A DNA stretch of 20,349 nt, from the NCBI GenBank assembly GCA_963922235.1, contig CAWUIJ010000043.1:1-20349 (forward strand). Reading direction: 5' to 3'. Both the position numbers and the translations under genes were made by a program. Under the pieces are notes generated by a model that made no database searches, was not told the DNA's origin, and saw nothing but the letters and a program-made list of their open reading frames with translations. This DNA is from Parvularcula sp963922235. Lineage in GTDB: Bacteria; Pseudomonadota; Alphaproteobacteria; Caulobacterales; Parvularculaceae. This document shows positions 15,159 to 20,349 of the stretch, in pieces. The stretch's first letter is position 1. Each line of letters opens with the position of its first letter.

Positions 15159-15733
15159 ACAAGTTGGATCCGAATGTCCGGGTGGCAGGATCCATCGTTG
15201 CGGCGGTCGCCGGGATGCTCGCGCTCGCCTATGCGGCGGTCCCTCTCTACGAGACGTTTTGCCGGGTGACGGGTTGGGGCGGAACCACACAAGTTGCCGA
15301 GCGTTCATCTGATGAAATCCTTAAGCGGAAAATCACGGTACGTTTCGATGCGTCTCGCGCCGACGGTCTCCCATGGGAGTTCAAGGCTGTTCAAGTCAGC
15401 CAAGAGCTGCGGATCGGTGAAACGGGGCTGGCCTATTACGAGGCCACAAACATGTCTGACGAGCCAGTGATCGGTACCGCGAGCTACAATGTGCAGCCCG
15501 CCAAGGCAGGGCTCTATTTCATGAAGGTGGAGTGTTTCTGCTTCACGGAGCAGCGACTTGAGCCGGGCGAGAGCATGCTGATGCCGGTGACCTATTTCAT
15601 CGACCCCGAACTTGATGACGAGCGCAATCTCGATGACGTCCGAGAGATCACTCTGAGCTACACGTTTTATCGGAACACGGACGCTGAAGAGCGCGACGGT
15701 CTGACCTCAGAACGCCACGCTTCGATCGACTAG
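15155..15733 (+). CDS. ctaG: Cytochrome c oxidase assembly protein CtaG/Cox11
   Basis: A 192-residue copper chaperone that delivers copper to CuB of subunit I. It has one N-terminal membrane anchor (about 9–30), the conserved C36 in YETFCRVTGWGG just after it, and a periplasmic Ig-like domain with the copper motif C127-F-C129-F in KVECFCFTEQ. It ends with FIDPELDDERN and ITLSYTFY, as in the family. Its ATG overlaps the previous stop as ATGA. In most related clusters the subunit III gene follows ctaG. Here the stop TAG shares the palindrome CTAG with the stop of convergent sufE, so the cox cluster ends at this point. Confidence 0.96.
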   Translation: MNKLDPNVRVAGSIVAAVAGMLALAYAAVPLYETFCRVTGWGGTTQVAERSSDEILKRKITVRFDASRADGLPWEFKAVQVSQELRIGETGLAYYEATNMSDEPVIGTASYNVQPAKAGLYFMKVECFCFTEQRLEPGESMLMPVTYFIDPELDDERNLDDVREITLSYTFYRNTDAEERDGLTSERHASID

Positions 15734-16140
15734 CTCGCCGCCTGCGCTTTGATCCGCTTGATCATGCTCGCCACACCGTTTGATCGCTGGGGCGTGATAT
15801 GCTCTTGAAGGTCGATCTCTGCGAGTTTCGCTTCAGCATCGATCGCTGTGATTTCAGCTTTGGTCTTGCCTGAGAAGAGGCTGATCATCAGGGCGACCAA
15901 GCCTTTGACAATCGCAGCGTCACTGTCACCGCGGAATGAAACAGAACCTGGGGCGTCATCAAAGGCGAGCCAGACCTGGCTCGCGCATCCACGGACTTTG
16001 TTGTCTTCGCTGTGCTCGGCCTCGGTGAGCGCGGGTAAGCGTCGTCCCAGGTCGATGATGTATCGGTACTTCTCGTCCCAATCGTCGATGAAGGCGAAGT
16101 CGTCGATGATCTCGTCGAAGGATGGTATCTCTTGGGTCAT
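15730..16140 (-). CDS. sufE: SufE sulfur acceptor protein
   Basis: A 136-residue SufE-family protein. SufE takes persulfide sulfur from the cysteine desulfurase SufS through one cysteine and passes it on for Fe-S cluster assembly. The catalytic residue is C52 in KVRGCASQVWL. The N-terminal IDDFAFIDDWDEKYRYIIDLGR and the LFSGKTKAEI segment are typical, and the length matches the family. No Shine–Dalgarno sequence precedes ATG 16140, and a strong hairpin stands only 21 bases upstream, so the message may start close to the ATG. No other suf genes are in the window. Confidence 0.95.
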   Translation of the reverse strand: MTQEIPSFDEIIDDFAFIDDWDEKYRYIIDLGRRLPALTEAEHSEDNKVRGCASQVWLAFDDAPGSVSFRGDSDAAIVKGLVALMISLFSGKTKAEITAIDAEAKLAEIDLQEHITPQRSNGVASMIKRIKAQAAS

Positions 16141-16161
16141 GCGAGGGAGCTAGACATGCAA

Positions 16162-16190
16162 AGACGCCGTGACCAGGTGGCACGGCGTCT
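16162..16190 (-). terminator. Perfect 10-bp hairpin between the exported-protein gene and sufE
   Basis: AGACGCCGTG (16162–16171) pairs exactly with CACGGCGTCT (16181–16190) around a 9-base loop. On the minus strand it lies 31 bases past the stop of the four-cysteine protein gene and is followed by TTTGCATG, a weak T run. It most likely terminates that gene. It ends only 21 bases before the sufE start, so it could also shape sufE expression. Confidence 0.65.
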
Positions 16191-16221
16191 CTTGGTTGCC
16201 CGTCAAAAGAAGGCGCTGGGA

Positions 16222-17190
16222 TTAGGAGCCAGCGGCGCTCGCGGCGGCCGGCCAGCCGACGCAGGAGGACATGTCGTTAAGAGCGTGCTGCCCGATGCAG
16301 AACGCTTCTTCGTAAGGTGTCCGCGTCGCAGCGATGCACTGGTCCAGGTTGAGTTTGGCGTTCGAGAAGCAGCGCTGTGAACGGGCCGATGTTCCAAAGG
16401 CCGCGAGAACGTCCGTGCTCGCCTCGTCCATGGCGTAGTGCGCGCCAAGAACGAGTGCTTTGGTCACGATGGAACCGGCACGCACTTCTGAAAGCTGCAC
16501 CTCTTCACCCGACCAGTTCGATGACCAGTCGGTGTGTGTTTCCAGGTTCGGCATCTTCAAGCCGCGACGTGTCGTTTTGCTCTTGAGCGACGGCGTATCG
16601 TCAAAGCCGCGACGCGCTGCGAAGGCGAGGGCGCTATCAACCCGCTCCATGCCGCGCTCGGCGAGCTCACGGCGGGCCCAAGCGGCTTTCTGCATCGAAT
16701 AGGCCTCGGAGATGAATTCATCACCGATACCGTTGATCTTGGCTGCATCATTGGCCGCGAATGCGAGAACAGCGGACACGGCCTGCTGCGATCCTGGCAT
16801 GTTGCGAATAAGCGCCGGGTTTTCTTGAATCTCTTCGATGAAGGCATCGGCACCGCCGCGGCGCCGGATACGATCAGCGATGGAGTTTGCGAAGGCTGGC
16901 TCGTCCGCCGCGACCATGGCCGCATATGCGATCCACGCACCCGCGAGCGCCTGTTGGTCGTGGGAGGCGAGGCGGTAATGCGCGTCACGCATCATCGCTG
17001 TGTCCTTCGGCATAGCTTTGCCGACCTCGTCCACGTCCTGACGGAATTGAATATAGGGTTCAGCCGCCAGCTCAATCAGAGCGGCGCCCGTCACGTCTTG
17101 AGCTCGTTCTTTCTTCGGTGCCGCGCCAGCAGTGCCAGCAACCGCGACCGTCAACGCCACTGCACCCGTGACCAATGACTTCCACGCCAT
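16222..17190 (-). CDS. Unrecognised exported protein with four C-terminal cysteines
   Basis: A 322-residue protein I do not recognise. From the second of two adjacent ATGs (17190; GGGAG lies 6 bases upstream) it has a clear signal peptide, MAWKSLVTGAVALTVAVAGTAGAA, so it should be periplasmic or envelope-located. The first ATG (17193) is nearly as likely, and the open frame extends further upstream without signal-like sequence. The mature part is mostly helical, Ala-rich and without transmembrane segments. Near the C-terminus are four cysteines at about 274, 285, 298 and 310, spaced C-x10-C-x12-C-x11-C, the only cysteines I see in the protein. In the oxidising periplasm these could form two disulfides joining helices. 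It lies between sufE and a divergent histidine kinase; no function is proposed. Confidence 0.75.
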   Translation of the reverse strand: MAWKSLVTGAVALTVAVAGTAGAAPKKERAQDVTGAALIELAAEPYIQFRQDVDEVGKAMPKDTAMMRDAHYRLASHDQQALAGAWIAYAAMVAADEPAFANSIADRIRRRGGADAFIEEIQENPALIRNMPGSQQAVSAVLAFAANDAAKINGIGDEFISEAYSMQKAAWARRELAERGMERVDSALAFAARRGFDDTPSLKSKTTRRGLKMPNLETHTDWSSNWSGEEVQLSEVRAGSIVTKALVLGAHYAMDEASTDVLAAFGTSARSQRCFSNAKLNLDQCIAATRTPYEEAFCIGQHALNDMSSCVGWPAAASAAGS

Positions 17191-17391
17191 CATGCGCTCC
17201 CGAATTTGAATGGTAGCAGAACCCTCACCACCGGCCTTGTTGCCGATGGAGGCCGAATTCTGAACCCCTAATTTGTTCATCGACGACTGCCGCATGTTTC
17301 GTCTCCCACCCAACTGTTGCCCCGCACCCGCTGTAATCATCGATCACCGTCGTTCAGGAACATTTAAGGTCAGGCGCCATAGAGTTAACGC

Positions 17392-18546
17392 ATGACTGCG
17401 ATTCTCCGACAAAACCCCGCTAACCCCCGGGAAAGCCATGTCATTCAAGGCCGTTGGTCGGAACGGTCATTGGCGTTGATTCTCGAACAAAATGCATTCG
17501 GCGCCATCACGGGTAGCTCAGAGGCCAGTTGGGACTTCTTTGGCCGGCCGCCGGGCAAGCTGCGCGGGCTACAATTAACAGAACTTATTGATCCGAAAGG
17601 TCACGCGGCGCTGCTTGGGGCGCTCAGCAAAGCCATGGTTGAGGGGCGCGCGCAGGTCGCTGTGACCCTCCGCCGGGACGCTGTGATCCACGACGTTGAT
17701 CTTCTGATCGAGCGACGAGGCAAGGGCGCGCTGAGGACGGTGATTCGTGAGCGCCGTGCTGCGAATGACGAAAGTGCCCCCGCGCCAAAGCTTGCGGGGC
17801 TGCCTGCTGATCAGCTGGCCGATGTGAGCCATGAGCTGCGCACGCCTTTGAACGCTGTCATCGGCTTTGCTGATGCCTTGCGCCAGGAGAGTTTCGGGCC
17901 GCTCGGTGATCATCGCTATCGTGACTACGCCAAGGTGATTCAAGAGAGTGGGCAGCATGTTTTGTCGCTGGTGAATGACCTGCTCGACCTCTCCAAAGCC
18001 GAAGCTGAGAGGTTTGAGATTCAGCCTGAGCTCATTGAGCCTCAGACCATCATCGCGTCTTGTGTGAGGATGGTGCAGCTGGAGGCCGATCGTGCGGGTC
18101 TCGTCATTCGCAATCTTGTGCCTTCCGACCTGGGACCCATGCGGCTGGATCCGAAGGTCTTGCGCCAGGTGATGCTCAATCTGTTGAGCAACGCTCTGAA
18201 GTTCACCGAAGAGGGCGCGATCAGTATCCGCGCCCACCGCGATCAAGGCACTCTGAAGATCAGTGTGGAAGACACCGGGATTGGTATGAGTGCTTCTGAC
18301 CTCAAGCGGGTCGGGGAGCGGTTTTATCAAGCGCGCCAGGCCGGTGTGCGGGGCGCAAAAGGCAGCGGCATTGGATTGGCTCTCAGCCGAGCGCTTGCGA
18401 AAGCGCATGGCGGTGAGCTGTTGATCGAATCCGAAGTGGGACGCGGCACCTTGGCGACCTTGGCGCTGAAGGCGATCGAAATGCGCCCCTCGGCGGTCAC
18501 CACCGAGGACACCTCGCGTTCTCAGCGCACAAAGTCGGTTGCCTAG
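17392..18546 (+). CDS. Soluble PAS-type sensor histidine kinase (PleC/DivJ-like)
   Basis: A 384-residue kinase without transmembrane segments. Residues about 25–120 form a PAS-like sensor domain. The HisKA domain holds the phospho-acceptor H147 in DVSHELRTPLNAVIGF and continues as SFGPLGDHRYRDYAKVI and LVNDLLDLSKAEA, a wording shared by alphaproteobacterial kinases of the PleC/DivJ/PdhS type. The ATPase domain has the N box NLLSNALKF (263–271), G1 DTGIG (294–298) and G2 GSGIG (324–328), all intact. There is no receiver domain and no response regulator gene beside it, so it is an orphan kinase here. ATG 17392 follows only a weak AGAG. TTAA elements lie at 17364 and 17385, but their spacing does not match a CtrA box. 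Confidence 0.9.
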   Translation: MTAILRQNPANPRESHVIQGRWSERSLALILEQNAFGAITGSSEASWDFFGRPPGKLRGLQLTELIDPKGHAALLGALSKAMVEGRAQVAVTLRRDAVIHDVDLLIERRGKGALRTVIRERRAANDESAPAPKLAGLPADQLADVSHELRTPLNAVIGFADALRQESFGPLGDHRYRDYAKVIQESGQHVLSLVNDLLDLSKAEAERFEIQPELIEPQTIIASCVRMVQLEADRAGLVIRNLVPSDLGPMRLDPKVLRQVMLNLLSNALKFTEEGAISIRAHRDQGTLKISVEDTGIGMSASDLKRVGERFYQARQAGVRGAKGSGIGLALSRALAKAHGGELLIESEVGRGTLATLALKAIEMRPSAVTTEDTSRSQRTKSVA

Positions 18547-18554
18547 AACGAACG

Positions 18555-18884
18555 ATGCGACTTCGGAGTGATATCCAGGTCGCCGCCATCGGCCGCCAAG
18601 CCGAAGCCGCTGGTCTTATCTACACTGTGATCCACAAAGGTCATGCTGAAGGCGGCATGATCTTCGTCAAATGGCTTGATGGCCGAGAGGTCTCTGCCTT
18701 TGCCGAGACCCAATTGGACGGCGTGCCTGGTTGGCGGCGCATGACTGCTCTGCCCGTCTCGGAGGCAGAAGCCGACAAACTGTTTGACCAGGAGCGAAGC
18801 TTTGACCCAGACCTTTGGGTGATCGAGGTTGTGGGAGCCGCTCGCTATCAAGAGGCGATCCTCACACCCATCATCAATTCTTAG
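18555..18884 (+). CDS. DUF1491 family protein
   Basis: A 109-residue protein beginning MRLRSDIQVAAIGRQAEAAG and containing GLIYTVIHKGHAEGGMIFVKW and a C-terminal FDPDLWVIEVV, which fits DUF1491, a small family of unknown function found in alphaproteobacteria. It has no signal peptide or membrane segment. It starts 8 bases after the kinase stop, so it is probably in the same transcript, though without a clear ribosome site. Its 3' end overlaps the convergent penicillin-binding protein gene by 11 bases. Confidence 0.8.
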   Translation: MRLRSDIQVAAIGRQAEAAGLIYTVIHKGHAEGGMIFVKWLDGREVSAFAETQLDGVPGWRRMTALPVSEAEADKLFDQERSFDPDLWVIEVVGAARYQEAILTPIINS

Positions 18885-20349
18885 GGGTGTATTCCCCAGG
18901 CGGATCATCAGTCGCGACGCGACCGACAATCGTCTGCCGTTTGATCAAACCATAGAGCGAAGGAAGACCTCGCCGTTGTTCTGGCTCCGGCGCAGCGCCA
19001 TAAGCATGTTTGGAAAGATCTTGCTTGAGAAGAGCGTAGGTCCCCGCGAGCTGCCAAAGGTCTTGGTCAGAGGCGAACATCACCTCATCCATGGGGAGAG
19101 GTGATGGCTCAAACCCTTCTGTCTCGTGAGCAACGGTCATAAAGGCGCTCCAGATCCGAGCGGGATAGGTCGCGCCAGAGACTTCGTTCATCGGCTCATA
19201 ATCATCATTACCGACCCAGACACCAGCAGTGATGTGGGCGGAGTAACCCACGAACCAGGCATCCCGCCATTCGTTCGTTGTGCCCGTTTTACCTGCGACT
19301 TCCACGCCGGAGACCCGCGCTGCCCGGCCCGTCCCGCTGGTCGTGACATAGCGCAGGAGGTCGGTCATTTTATCCGCGGTTTTCACGCTGAAGACCTGCT
19401 GCGGCTCCGAAGGTTCCCAGCGATAGAGCTCTTCACCGCTCCTTGTGCTGATGGATGTGATGGCGTGGGGCCGGCTGATTTCGCCTTGGTTGGCAAACGG
19501 CAAGTAAGAGGCGGTGAGCTCATCGAGAGGCACTTCAAATGCGCCGAGAGCCAAAGAGGGGTGCGGCTGGAGAGCGCTTTTAAGGCCAGCGCGCCGCGCT
19601 GTGTTGATCACTTCGGCGCGGCCAACGGCTTCTGTGATCTGCACCGTTGCTGTGTTGGAGGACCGCGCGAGGGCTTCGCGCAGGCGCAGCGGGCCTAAGA
19701 AACGTTCGCGGTAATTGGTCGGCTGCCAACCATCCACCTGAACTGGTCCATCAACCAGCACGGTCTGTTGGTCAAAGCCTGCTTGGATTGCGGCGGCGTA
19801 GACGAAGGGCTTGAAGGCCGAGCCCGGCTGCCGCCTGGCTTGGGTGGCCCGGTTGAATTGGCTTTCAGGGTAGCTCTTCCCGCCCACCATCGCGACGACA
19901 CCGCCATGTCGGTCGTAGGCGATGAGCGCCGCTTGCTCTGCGCCCTTGCGTGCGGCTTCCTCCGTGTAGAGCTCCTCTTGCACAGCATTCTCAGCTGCGG
20001 TTTGAAGGTCGGGGATCAGGGTGGTGGTGATCACGAGGTCGTAGCGGCCCTCGTCAATCAGTGTGGGCAAGACCGCGGCCACATGGTCGAGGAAGTAGCC
20101 GTCTGTGTCGCGGATCCCGCGGGGACGCAGGGTGGGCCGGTCTGCTTTGGCCACCATGGCTGTCATCTCATCAATCCGGCGCGTCTCCCTCAGATTGTCG
20201 ATGACCTCGCGGCTACGGGCCAAAGCGCCCTCAAGATTCGTGTGCGGAGCAAGGGCAGACGGTGCTTTGGGAAGGCCAGCAAGCAAAGCGGCTTCACCAA
20301 GCGTGAGCTCTGCCGGTGTTTTCGAGAAATAGGCATCGGACGCAGCGCT
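18874..20349 (-). CDS. Class A penicillin-binding protein (PBP1A type), C-terminal part, runs off right edge
   Basis: The last 491 residues of a bifunctional peptidoglycan synthase; the frame is open to the right edge and the N-terminus is missing. It begins within the end of the glycosyltransferase domain (AYFSKTPAELTLGEAALLAG, then LPKAPS). The transpeptidase domain carries all three motifs: S-x-x-K in RQPGSAFKPF (Ser codon near 19821), S-x-N as SSN near 19656, and KTGT near 19290. It polymerises glycan strands and cross-links peptides outside the inner membrane. The transglycosylase active-site glutamates lie outside the window. The first methionine-type codon inside the window (TTG 20286) is internal, not the start. 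It is convergent with the DUF1491 gene. Confidence 0.95.
   Translation of the reverse strand, partial: SAASDAYFSKTPAELTLGEAALLAGLPKAPSALAPHTNLEGALARSREVIDNLRETRRIDEMTAMVAKADRPTLRPRGIRDTDGYFLDHVAAVLPTLIDEGRYDLVITTTLIPDLQTAAENAVQEELYTEEAARKGAEQAALIAYDRHGGVVAMVGGKSYPESQFNRATQARRQPGSAFKPFVYAAAIQAGFDQQTVLVDGPVQVDGWQPTNYRERFLGPLRLREALARSSNTATVQITEAVGRAEVINTARRAGLKSALQPHPSLALGAFEVPLDELTASYLPFANQGEISRPHAITSISTRSGEELYRWEPSEPQQVFSVKTADKMTDLLRYVTTSGTGRAARVSGVEVAGKTGTTNEWRDAWFVGYSAHITAGVWVGNDDYEPMNEVSGATYPARIWSAFMTVAHETEGFEPSPLPMDEVMFASDQDLWQLAGTYALLKQDLSKHAYGAAPEPEQRRGLPSLYGLIKRQTIVGRVATDDPPGEYTPKN

Noticed and set aside
17261..17279. Inverted repeat TGAAC-N9-GTTCA in the divergent gap before the kinase, considered as a LexA (SOS) box
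   Set aside because: Alphaproteobacterial LexA sites are direct repeats GTTC-N7-GTTC; this is inverted with the wrong spacing, and five-base arms arise by chance. Nothing else is evident in this 200-base gap.
17364..17389. Two TTAA elements before the kinase, considered as a CtrA box
   Set aside because: The gap between them is 17 bases rather than the 7 of TTAA-N7-TTAA.
17575..18408. Open frame of 277 codons on the minus strand inside the histidine kinase gene
   Set aside because: The kinase on the plus strand has every expected motif; the antisense frame has none.

Overview
The window looks like the chromosome of a GC-rich alphaproteobacterium. The signs are the tldD–coxB–coxA–ctaB–coxF-like–ctaG order, a DUF1491 gene, a PleC/DivJ-type soluble histidine kinase, a stand-alone DnaA domain IV protein and tight gene packing. 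A Parvularculales or Hyphomonadaceae-like host is my guess; nothing in the window fixes the genus. I see no phage, insertion sequence, CRISPR array, tRNA or rRNA. No gap between genes exceeds about 225 bases.

Region 1 (1–6032) is a purine module. On the minus strand are xdhA (complete) and the start of xdhB (runs off the left edge), the two subunits of xanthine dehydrogenase. Divergent from them are two different NCS2-superfamily purine permeases (AzgA-like, then XanQ/UapA-like) and an amidohydrolase that best fits 8-oxoguanine deaminase. Together they would import purines and send them to urate, by xanthine oxidation or by direct deamination of 8-oxoguanine. The divergent gap carries a near-perfect 16-bp palindrome. 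The deaminase has no ordinary start codon where its N-terminus should begin.

Region 2 (6111–10844) is translation and housekeeping: proS (short, bacterial type 2), a small protein made essentially of a DnaA DNA-binding domain, gluQ (glutamyl-Q tRNA(Asp) synthetase, minus strand), a J-domain protein with an N-terminal beta-rich segment, and tldD (minus strand).

Region 3 (11014–15733) is an aa3-type cytochrome c oxidase cluster: coxB (with an insertion of about 100 residues before the CuA domain), coxA, ctaB (heme O synthase), a small CoxF-like membrane protein and ctaG (Cox11). Subunit III and SURF1, which commonly follow, are absent. The cluster ends directly against a convergent sufE.

Region 4 (15730–20349) holds sufE, an unrecognised exported protein with four C-terminal cysteines, a soluble PAS–HisKA–HATPase kinase, a DUF1491 protein, and the C-terminal part of a class A penicillin-binding protein that runs off the right edge.

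All four convergent gene pairs overlap at their 3' ends, two of them through palindromic stop codons (TTAA and CTAG). No single dramatic new system is evident. The best leads are the CoxB insertion, the stand-alone DnaA-like DNA-binding protein, the 8-oxoguanine/purine module with its odd start site, and the four-cysteine exported protein.
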